Source of the DNA: Desulfobacula sp.
GTDB lineage: Bacteria > Desulfobacterota > Desulfobacteria > Desulfobacterales > Desulfobacteraceae
Direction: 5' to 3'
DNA: 25,961 nt
Assembly: GCA_018702715.1 (NCBI GenBank)
Contig: JABIYQ010000542.1
Coordinates: forward strand, 1-25,961
Below the pieces are notes generated by a model. That model was not told the DNA's origin, ran no database searches, and saw only the letters and a list, made by a program, of their open reading frames with translations. Positions 1-6,734 of this stretch are shown one piece after another (the stretch's first letter is position 1; the number at the start of each line of letters is the position of its first letter). Both the position numbers and the translations under genes were made by a program.

Positions 1-176
1 GAGTGGGTCTAACCAGCTAAATTTAAAGTGGATTTTTGTTGTCTGTCGTACAAATCAATATTGTTTTAAAATTCAATACGTTAAAGGCGATTTTAAAAAT
101 TTTCAAAACCACCGGCAACATAATTTTGGGTTTTACTACATACCCCTCCAAAGCTAGCAAAAGCTGCTTCAGTTGG
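1..176. other. Noncoding left edge, 3' of the recombinase pair
   Basis: AT-rich sequence downstream of the minus-strand recombinase that ends at 177. I see no convincing gene. An open frame crosses it from 36, but that frame is antisense to the recombinase. The outer end of the mobile element that carried the recombinases may lie here or beyond the window edge, but I could not identify a terminal repeat. Confidence 0.4.
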
Positions 177-1196
177 TTACAAACTGTCAAGCCAGGCAAG
201 GATTTCAGCATTATTTTTCCAGTCGATCAGCTCATCAATTTTCTTGTCATGGTTTATTTTCGATTGCATGTATTCAATGAGCTTATTCTGGATTTTCCGT
301 TTTTTGGACAGGTCCAGTTGCAGATAAATCATGGTTGATTCAACACTTTGATGGCCAAGACGATTTTTGATATCCGATACCGGAGCCCCTGAGGTGACCA
401 TAGTCACCGCACATGAGTGTCTAAAGCAGTGCGCCGGGCTCAGGCCCTTCAGGCGCTTTTGCGGCAATGCTTTGGTCAGGTATTTCCGGCAAATTTTGTT
501 GATGCCGTGCCGGGTCATCCCCTGCTTTCGCTGATTGATAAACAACCTATGGGCAAATAAGTGGATGGGATCTACTCGGTGATTAATAACGTAATCCGAG
601 ATCAAGGATGCGGTTCTGGGACATAGGTTAATCAACCGGTACCAGTTCCCCTTACCCAGGACCACAATGGTTTCATTCCCAGGATTAAAATAATCTAATT
701 CCAATGTGGCAATCTCACTGGCCCGGGCACCGGAGTCATAAAGTAGATGGAGGATGGTAAAATCCCTCATGCCTTCCCTCTTTTTCAGATCGACGGCGCT
801 AAAGACCTTCATGATTTCTTCAGGATATAAAAAACCCATCACCTTTTTTTGAGCCCTTTTCTGCGGGATGGCCAGGAGAGCTTCAGCGATTGGTTTTTTA
901 TCCGGATGCATAAACCGGATCATCTTGGCCAAAGATTTGATAACTGCCAGGCGGTGGTTTCGGGTCTGAACGCTGTTTTTCCGGTCTTTTTCCAGATAGT
1001 ACAAAAATGCGAGTATTGCATCCACCGTTAAGTGTTCGATTCTCAAAGACTTGATTTTGATTGAGTGATAGTCGGCAAGAAAATGCATGAACAGAGAAAA
1101 GGTCTGCCGATATGCTTTGATGCTGTGCTCGCTGATCCCCTTTATTCTGGGCAGGTATTCATAAAAATACTGATGCAGGCAGGTGGATAATCTCAT
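177..1196 (-). CDS. Tyrosine recombinase, third-of-trio type
   Basis: A 339-residue site-specific recombinase of the phage integrase family. An N-terminal SAM-like DNA-binding region (about 1-115) precedes the catalytic domain. The active-site set looks complete: R158 in GARASE, a possible beta-hairpin lysine K183 in GKG, H256-x-x-R259, H282 in LGH, and the tyrosine nucleophile Y291. The C-terminal ending with a short helix (ILAWLDSL) is the sort I associate with the last gene of recombinase trios (RIT elements and similar). Its start codon overlaps the upstream recombinase by 4 bp (ATGA at 1193-1196), implying translational coupling. It is probably catalytically competent, but the first gene of a normal trio is not present. 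The trio assignment is from memory of the family; membership of the tyrosine recombinases is certain. Confidence 0.93.
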   Translation of the reverse strand: MRLSTCLHQYFYEYLPRIKGISEHSIKAYRQTFSLFMHFLADYHSIKIKSLRIEHLTVDAILAFLYYLEKDRKNSVQTRNHRLAVIKSLAKMIRFMHPDKKPIAEALLAIPQKRAQKKVMGFLYPEEIMKVFSAVDLKKREGMRDFTILHLLYDSGARASEIATLELDYFNPGNETIVVLGKGNWYRLINLCPRTASLISDYVINHRVDPIHLFAHRLFINQRKQGMTRHGINKICRKYLTKALPQKRLKGLSPAHCFRHSCAVTMVTSGAPVSDIKNRLGHQSVESTMIYLQLDLSKKRKIQNKLIEYMQSKINHDKKIDELIDWKNNAEILAWLDSL

Positions 1197-1978
1197 ACAT
1201 CCTCACTCCTTCGTATTGAAAAGTCAAGCATCTGGCGGCGATGTTCTGCATCCAGTACCTTTAAATAATAAATTGTATATTTGTATTTGCTGTGCCCCAT
1301 GTAAGATGCCAGTACTGGCAGGGCGTTTTGACAGGATCTTCCTTGCTGTTTAATTCGTTTTAGCGTGTTCACTGCAAACGAATGACGTAGGGAATGATGT
1401 GAAGGCTTGCTGAAGTTTGTAGTCCCAATTATTTTTCGGGGCTGATCAAGATTAATATATGTGAGAGCCTTTATAAATCTCCGATTTATAAACATACGTA
1501 CCAGTTTCTCACCTTTCACCTTTACCAGCAAAAAATGGCTGTCATCAGGGAATAACCGACGGACTTTTAACAGGTTGTTTATTTCATGGGCTATGGCTTT
1601 GGGTATAGGGATCAATCGATCTTTTCTAAACTTTGTTTTTTCAATATAGATGGTCCTTTCTTCCGGGTTGTAATGAGTTTTCAATAGATTAAGGGGCTCC
1701 GAGGTTCTAAGTCCGCATCGAGCCATCAACAGAAAAGCGATATAAGCACTAAAATCTGATAAATAAAACTTTTCAGTTGTTCGCATCAGCTTGATTACAG
1801 CTCTGAGAAAAAGGTCTGTTTCTGCTGCAGAAAATATAAAAGGAATAACCTGGTTTTCCGGCAGTTCCGTAATTTCATGTAACGGATTTTCCAGGATCAG
1901 ATCTTTGCGTATAAGATAATTAGAAAAGATCTTGATCATTCTAAAAATCGGTTCATCAGGAAATCGCGTACTTCGCAT
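1193..1978 (-). CDS. Tyrosine recombinase, 5'-truncated second member
   Basis: A 261-residue tyrosine recombinase with catalytic residues R91 (CGLRTSE), H195-x-x-R198 (HSLRHS), H229 (MGH) and a Tyr at 237/238. Only about 40 residues precede the catalytic domain, so most of the usual N-terminal core-binding domain is missing. The frame stays open upstream of the first ATG as far as a stop at 2018-2020, and this added stretch still reads like protein. The upstream side is occupied by an ISL3-type insertion sequence, so the simplest reading is that IS insertion or a linked deletion removed the 5' end and the promoter. It could still be expressed by transcription from the IS. It is coupled to the downstream recombinase by a 4-bp overlap. 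Alternatively it is an unusually short natural member of its family. Confidence 0.8.
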   Translation of the reverse strand: MRSTRFPDEPIFRMIKIFSNYLIRKDLILENPLHEITELPENQVIPFIFSAAETDLFLRAVIKLMRTTEKFYLSDFSAYIAFLLMARCGLRTSEPLNLLKTHYNPEERTIYIEKTKFRKDRLIPIPKAIAHEINNLLKVRRLFPDDSHFLLVKVKGEKLVRMFINRRFIKALTYINLDQPRKIIGTTNFSKPSHHSLRHSFAVNTLKRIKQQGRSCQNALPVLASYMGHSKYKYTIYYLKVLDAEHRRQMLDFSIRRSEDV

Positions 1979-2036
1979 AAATCGAAGAGTTGATGCATTT
2001 GAATAACAATAGAAATTTTAATCTTGAAATTTAGGA

Positions 2037-2104
2037 GTGGACATGATCATTATCCAAATTTTTTGTATTAGCCGTACAAGATTGGAGAATAAAATCATGT
2101 CCAC
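2037..2104. repeat. 11-bp inverted repeat enclosing the transposase start
   Basis: The arms GTGGACATGAT (2037-2047) and ATCATGTCCAC (2094-2104) are perfectly inverted, 46 bp apart. The right arm contains the transposase ATG (2097-2099), and the GGAG ribosome-binding site (2084-2087) lies in the loop. In an RNA that begins upstream of 2037 the arms could pair and hide the start codon. Folding energy was not computed. Confidence 0.6.
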
Positions 2105-3311
2105 AAGTTTTGTATACCATGCTTTAGGCCTACGTGACCAGTTTTATAAAAGAACTCGATTTTTAAGAGGAGCTGTCATTATTGAAGTTTTCCCCAAACC
2201 AGAAGCAATAAGATGCCCTGAATGTCATTCCAGATCTGTTACAAAAAGAGGAACAATCCAGCGGGATATTCGTACAATTCCAATAGGTTCCAAACCCGTC
2301 CTTCTTCGTGCAATTATCCAGAGAATCTGGTGCCCTTTCTGCCAATTTGTACGTCAAATTAAACTTTCATTTTCAAATAAGGGAAAAAGCTATACCAGGG
2401 CTTTTGAAAGATATGTAATAGAATTATCCCAACTCATGACAATTAAGGATATTGCCAATCATCTTCGCATCAGTTGGGATACTATCAAAGAAATTCAGAA
2501 AGCCCATTTAAAACAGCGTTATAAAGGGATAAAACTAAAAAATATCAAACGGATTGCAATTGATGAAATTTCAATAGGAAAAGGGCATCAATATTTAACC
2601 ATTGTTATGGATTTGCAAACTGGCCGTATCCTTCATGTTGATAAAGGAAAAGGCGGAGATGCTTTAAAGACGTTTTGGAAAAAAATCAAACTCTCAAAAG
2701 TTCAAATCGAAGCCGTCAGCATCGATATGTCTCCGGCATACCTGAGCGCAGTTGTTGAAAATTTACCCAAGGTGCCAATTGTTTTCGACAGGTTTCATGT
2801 TGTAAAATTATTCAATGAGAAACTTTCTAATTTCAGACGAGATCTTTACAATCACCTTTCTGATTCTGATGAACAAAAATTGATCAAGGGGACCCGTTGG
2901 CTTTTATTAAAAAATCCTGAAAACCTTAAGGATGATAAGAAAGAGCCTGAACGACTTAAAAAAGCACTTGAAATCAACCAACCCCTGTCAACCGTCTACT
3001 ATATGAAGGAAGAGCTCAGGCAAATTTGGAATCAACCAGATAAAGAGACTGCTAAAAAAGTAGTCAGTAACTGGATTAATCTCGCCAATGTTTCAAACAT
3101 CCCTGTGCTTAAAAAATTTGCCAAAACATTGTCTCTACATAAAATTAGAATCCTTGCTTATTATGATTTTTTTATTTCAACAGGGCCCTTAGAAGGAACC
3201 AATAACAAGATTAAAACTATGAAACGGAAAGCATATGGATATCGTGATTTTGAATTTTTTAAATTGAAACTTTTTGATCTTCATAACAAAAAGTACGCGT
3301 TAATCGGATGA
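2097..3311 (+). CDS. ISL3-family transposase
   Basis: A 404-residue DDE transposase of the ISL3 family, of usual length and apparently intact. An N-terminal zinc-ribbon region has cysteine pairs C40/C43 and C79/C82, followed by a helix-turn-helix region (about 110-140). Likely catalytic residues are D156 (IAIDE), D231 (FDRFH) and E366 (LEGTNNKIK). The frame opens 20 codons earlier with a GTG at 2037, but I chose ATG 2097 because GGAG lies 9 nt upstream and the family usually begins MSTSF-Y-HA-GLR. I could not identify terminal inverted repeats or a target-site duplication by eye, so the IS boundaries are unknown; they probably fall within about 1985-2040 and 3312-3480. Confidence 0.95.
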   Translation: MSTSFVYHALGLRDQFYKRTRFLRGAVIIEVFPKPEAIRCPECHSRSVTKRGTIQRDIRTIPIGSKPVLLRAIIQRIWCPFCQFVRQIKLSFSNKGKSYTRAFERYVIELSQLMTIKDIANHLRISWDTIKEIQKAHLKQRYKGIKLKNIKRIAIDEISIGKGHQYLTIVMDLQTGRILHVDKGKGGDALKTFWKKIKLSKVQIEAVSIDMSPAYLSAVVENLPKVPIVFDRFHVVKLFNEKLSNFRRDLYNHLSDSDEQKLIKGTRWLLLKNPENLKDDKKEPERLKKALEINQPLSTVYYMKEELRQIWNQPDKETAKKVVSNWINLANVSNIPVLKKFAKTLSLHKIRILAYYDFFISTGPLEGTNNKIKTMKRKAYGYRDFEFFKLKLFDLHNKKYALIG

Positions 3312-3505
3312 ACCAAAAATATTTAATACTGTGGATGCAGCATGGAATTTGATATTTTATCTAACGATTTTTCATTTCAAACCAAAATATCCTGTTAGAT
3401 TTTTAAACGTATTTCGTTTTTTATGACTGAATTACGAGCAAAATATTTCCATTTTACATAGGGCCTTAGAAATATGAATAGCAGCATTTCCTTTATGAAC
3501 TATTA

Positions 3506-4468
3506 TTATATATTTTTTAAAGAGATGCGTTGTTCTTGAAAAGAATCATATGTTTTAGCTATACCATCTTTTAACTTAGTCGCTGCGCACCATTTCAGAG
3601 TTTTTAATTTAGAAATGTCTAAGAGTTTCTGAGGTGTCCCGTCAGGTATGGAGGTATCAAAAATTATTTTTCCTTTAAAGCCTGTTATTTCTTTTATCAG
3701 CTCTGCAAGCTCTTTTATGCTGATATCCCTGCCTGAGCCTATATTGAAAAGCAGTTTGTTTTTATGTTCCTGGCTTAAAAATTCTTTTTGAATTATAAAG
3801 AGGCATGCATCAGCCAGATCATCTACATAAAGGAATTCTCTTTTTGGATAACCTGTTCCCCAGACAATTACTGATTCGGCATTGTTCTGTTTGCCTTCAT
3901 GGAACTTCCTGATCAGTGCCGGTAGCACATGGGATGTATCAAGATCAAAATTATCGTTGGGCCCATAAAGGTTTGTGGGCATGACAGGAATAAATTTTGT
4001 TCCATATTGTCTGTTATAGGACCAACACATCTCTATTCCGGCAATTTTTGCCACGGCATAGGGTGAATTGGTGGGTTCCAAAGGGCCGGTCATAAGATAC
4101 TCTTCTTTCATGGGTTGTGGGCAATGTTTGGGGTAGATGCAGGAAGAGCCCAGGAAGAGAAGTTTTTTTATATTGTGAACATAGGACTGGTGGATGATAT
4201 TGTTCTGGATCATCAGGTTCTGATAGATGAAATCAGCAGGATAGGTATTGTTGGCCATGATTCCTCCTACTTTTGCTGCAGCCAGGAATACATACGCTGG
4301 TTTGTTTTTTTTAAAATATGATGATACAGCCTGGCTGTCCATAAGTTCAAGCTCAGAGTGGGTAGGGGCAAGAAGACTTGTGTAACCCTTTTTTTCAAGA
4401 TGGCGGATAATGGCTGAACCCACCAGACCTCTGGGGCCTGCAATAAATATATTATCTGTTTTTTTCAT
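3506..4468 (-). CDS. fcl: GDP-L-fucose synthase
   Basis: Epimerase/reductase that converts GDP-4-keto-6-deoxy-D-mannose to GDP-L-fucose with NADPH. The 320 residues match the usual length (E. coli Fcl is about 321). A Rossmann motif GPRGLVGS (11-18) is followed by the SDR catalytic set S108/S109, Y137 and K141 (YAVAK), plus C110 and H180, which align with the epimerisation Cys and His of E. coli Fcl. I start at ATG 4468 rather than an upstream start at 4537: AGGA lies about 10 nt before it, the length fits, and the longer version would overlap rfbB. It is last in the sat-cysC/gmd/rfbB/fcl series and uses the product of gmd two genes upstream. Confidence 0.95.
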   Translation of the reverse strand: MKKTDNIFIAGPRGLVGSAIIRHLEKKGYTSLLAPTHSELELMDSQAVSSYFKKNKPAYVFLAAAKVGGIMANNTYPADFIYQNLMIQNNIIHQSYVHNIKKLLFLGSSCIYPKHCPQPMKEEYLMTGPLEPTNSPYAVAKIAGIEMCWSYNRQYGTKFIPVMPTNLYGPNDNFDLDTSHVLPALIRKFHEGKQNNAESVIVWGTGYPKREFLYVDDLADACLFIIQKEFLSQEHKNKLLFNIGSGRDISIKELAELIKEITGFKGKIIFDTSIPDGTPQKLLDISKLKTLKWCAATKLKDGIAKTYDSFQEQRISLKNI

Positions 4469-4506
4469 TTTACTTGTATCCTGGTTGTTTTTGAGCGTGT
4501 CTTTAA

Positions 4507-5550
4507 TCACATATTTGTTTGTAAGGCCAAAAACCATTTCAGGGTTTTAAAAAGGCCTGTTTTAAAAGATTCTTTGGGAGAATACCCAAGGTCTGAAGAT
4601 ATCTTATCGGCATTGATGGCATAACGGCGGTCATGGCCTAACCTGTCTTTTACATGGGTAATAAGGGTTTTGGGATGATGGCCTTTTGCACAAGGACAAT
4701 GGGGGAATTTTTTTGCAAGTTTTCGGTCTTGTGAAAATTGGTCATGGATTAAATCACATATAAGTTGAACAATATTTATATTGGTCCATTCATTGTTTCC
4801 GCCTATATTATAGATTTTTCCTGCTTGGCCTTTTTTAAGAATCAGATCAACACCCAGATTATGATCATCCACATATAGCCAGTCACGGATTTGTTTGCCA
4901 TCACCATAAACGGGCAGGGGCTTTCCCTTAAGGATATTGGTGATGAATAAAGGTATCAGTTTTTCAGGGAATTGATATGGCCCATAATTGTTGGAACAAT
5001 TGCTGATGCTTACTTGAAGTCCATAGGTTTTGTGATAGGCCCGTACAAGGTGATCTGAGGCGGCCTTGCTTGCAGCATAGGGGGAATTGGGTGCATAGGG
5101 AGTGTTTTCGGTAAAGGCCGGGTCATCTGATTTTAGAGTGCCGTATACTTCATCTGTTGATATGTGGTGGAAGCGATGGTCCTGGGGAGTTTCATCAAGC
5201 CAGATTTTTTTTGCAGCCTTAAGAAGAGAGTGAGTTCCCACAATATTAGTGTTGATGAATTCATCAGGTCCCAGGATGGATCTGTCCACATGGGATTCTG
5301 CTGCAAAATGAACCAGGGTATCAATCTTATGGTTTTTTATCAAAGATTCAATAAGGACTTGATCCAGAATATTGCCATGGACAAATTCAAATTGGGGATT
5401 TTTTTGGGCTTTTGAAAGATTTTCTTTTTTCCCGGCATAGGTCAATGCATCTAAAACAATAATATGATCGTCTGGGTATTTATTGAGCCAGTAATAGACA
5501 AAATTTGTGCCGATAAATCCTGCACCACCTGTGACAAGGAGATTTCTCAC
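4507..5550 (-). CDS. rfbB: dTDP-glucose 4,6-dehydratase
   Basis: Extended SDR enzyme that converts dTDP-glucose to dTDP-4-keto-6-deoxyglucose, the branch point for dTDP-rhamnose and related deoxysugars. Of 347 residues, an N-terminal NAD-binding GGAGFIG (8-14) and the dehydratase triad region T132-D133-E134 (STDEVYG) are followed by Y158-xxx-K162 (YAASK). It starts with GTG (5548-5550), preceded by AAGGA about 9 nt upstream. The partner genes rfbA, rfbC and rfbD are not in this window, so the dTDP-glucose supply and the final sugar must be encoded elsewhere. The gene sits between gmd and fcl, interrupting the GDP-fucose pair. Confidence 0.94.
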   Translation of the reverse strand: MRNLLVTGGAGFIGTNFVYYWLNKYPDDHIIVLDALTYAGKKENLSKAQKNPQFEFVHGNILDQVLIESLIKNHKIDTLVHFAAESHVDRSILGPDEFINTNIVGTHSLLKAAKKIWLDETPQDHRFHHISTDEVYGTLKSDDPAFTENTPYAPNSPYAASKAASDHLVRAYHKTYGLQVSISNCSNNYGPYQFPEKLIPLFITNILKGKPLPVYGDGKQIRDWLYVDDHNLGVDLILKKGQAGKIYNIGGNNEWTNINIVQLICDLIHDQFSQDRKLAKKFPHCPCAKGHHPKTLITHVKDRLGHDRRYAINADKISSDLGYSPKESFKTGLFKTLKWFLALQTNM

Positions 5551-5621
5551 TGGACAAGTTCCTTTAGTATGGGTTGTACAATATTATTTACATAAACAGA
5601 TGAGCACAAGGCTGTTTCCTT

Positions 5622-6710
5622 TTATTCGTTGTAGTTAAAAGTATTAAATCCATGGGTTTGACACAGGTGATCTTTTTTGGCTTCGATAAGGTCCTGATGA
5701 ACCATTTCTGTGACAAGTTCCTGAAAGGTTATTTCCGGTTCCCAGCCAAGTTTTTGTTTTGCTTTTGAAGGATCACCCAGAAGGGTCTCCACTTCTGTGG
5801 GTCTGAAATATTGTGGATCCACTGCAACAATCTGCTTGTTTGTTTTTTTATCAAATCCTTTTTCATCAATACCGCTGCCTTTCCATGCTATGCCTATGTT
5901 CAGCTCTTTGGCGGCAATGTTGACAAAATCTTTTACTGAATATTGTTTCCCTGTGGCAATGACGAAATCTTCCGGTTGGTCCTGCTGCAACATTAGCCAC
6001 TGCATTTTGATATAATCTTTTGCATGACCCCAGTCCCTTTTTGCATCCAGGTTGCCCAAGAAAAGACAGTCTTGTAAACCAAGACTGATCCTTGCAAGTG
6101 CACGGGTTATTTTGCGGGTGACAAATGTTTCTCCTCTAAGCGGGGATTCGTGGTTGAACAAAATGCCGTTGCAGGCATAGATATTATAGGCTTCCCTATA
6201 GTTGACAGTGATCCAGTAAGCATAGAGTTTGGCAGCAGCATAAGGACTCCTTGGATAGAAAGGGGTTTTTTCAGTCTGGGGTATTTCCTGGACCTTGCCA
6301 AAGAGTTCTGAAGTTGATGCCTGGTAAAATCGGGACTTGTTTTCAAGACCAAGGAGCCGGATGCCTTCCAGGAGGCGCAGTGTACCGAGAGCATCTGTGT
6401 CTGCCGTGTATTCCGGAGATTCAAAAGAGACTGCCACGTGACTTTGGGCCGCAAGATTGTAAACCTCATCAGGTTTTACCTGCTGGAGTATTCGAATAAG
6501 ATTGGTTGAATCTGTCAGATCTCCATAGTGAAGTATAAGGTTTCTGTTTTTTTCGTGGGGATCCTGGTATAGGTGGTCTATCCTGTCTGTGTTGAAAAGG
6601 GAGGATCTTCTTTTGATACCATGAACTTCATATCCCTTGTCCAGCAGGAACTCGGCAAGATATGCCCCGTCCTGACCTGTAATACCTGTTATAAGTGCTT
6701 TTTTTACCAT
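5622..6710 (-). CDS. gmd: GDP-mannose 4,6-dehydratase
   Basis: Converts GDP-D-mannose to GDP-4-keto-6-deoxy-D-mannose, the substrate of Fcl. The 362 residues are close to the bacterial norm. The NADP-binding motif GITGQDGAYLAE (9-20) is followed by catalytic residues in STSELFG (T133/S134, E135) and Y157-xxx-K161 (YAAAK). These positions match the E. coli Gmd active site. ATG 6710 is preceded by AGAGG about 7 nt upstream. It lies 24 bp after sat-cysC and 71 bp before rfbB on the same strand, so one transcript is likely. Confidence 0.96.
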   Translation of the reverse strand: MVKKALITGITGQDGAYLAEFLLDKGYEVHGIKRRSSLFNTDRIDHLYQDPHEKNRNLILHYGDLTDSTNLIRILQQVKPDEVYNLAAQSHVAVSFESPEYTADTDALGTLRLLEGIRLLGLENKSRFYQASTSELFGKVQEIPQTEKTPFYPRSPYAAAKLYAYWITVNYREAYNIYACNGILFNHESPLRGETFVTRKITRALARISLGLQDCLFLGNLDAKRDWGHAKDYIKMQWLMLQQDQPEDFVIATGKQYSVKDFVNIAAKELNIGIAWKGSGIDEKGFDKKTNKQIVAVDPQYFRPTEVETLLGDPSKAKQKLGWEPEITFQELVTEMVHQDLIEAKKDHLCQTHGFNTFNYNE

Positions 6711-6734
6711 GTTGCCTCTTGTTTTGTGTTAGAA

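Larger units (their letters stand above)
1985..3480 (+). mobile_element. ISL3-type insertion sequence, approximate limits
   Basis: The element is inferred from the intact ISL3 transposase and from the abrupt loss of recombinase coding sequence just left of it. The limits given are estimates only. The left junction probably lies where recombinase-like reading frame ends (about 1985-2020). The right junction lies in the AT-rich gap before fcl. No inverted termini or 8-bp duplication were confirmed by eye. Confidence 0.5.

Noticed and set aside
3351..3400. Segments GATATTTT/AAAATATC and ATCTAAC/GTTAGAT look like an inverted structure, perhaps a terminator or IS end.
   Set aside because: The two pairs are in an order that lets only one form at a time, each stem is short and A/T-rich, and there is no T-run at the right place.
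1985..3480. Tried to find ISL3 terminal inverted repeats on both sides of the transposase.
   Set aside because: No match longer than about 6 bp could be found by eye between the left and right flanks, so no boundaries are claimed.
6107..6469. A 120-codon open frame on the minus strand, inside gmd.
   Set aside because: It overlaps the well-supported gmd in another frame, and its protein lacks any recognisable pattern.
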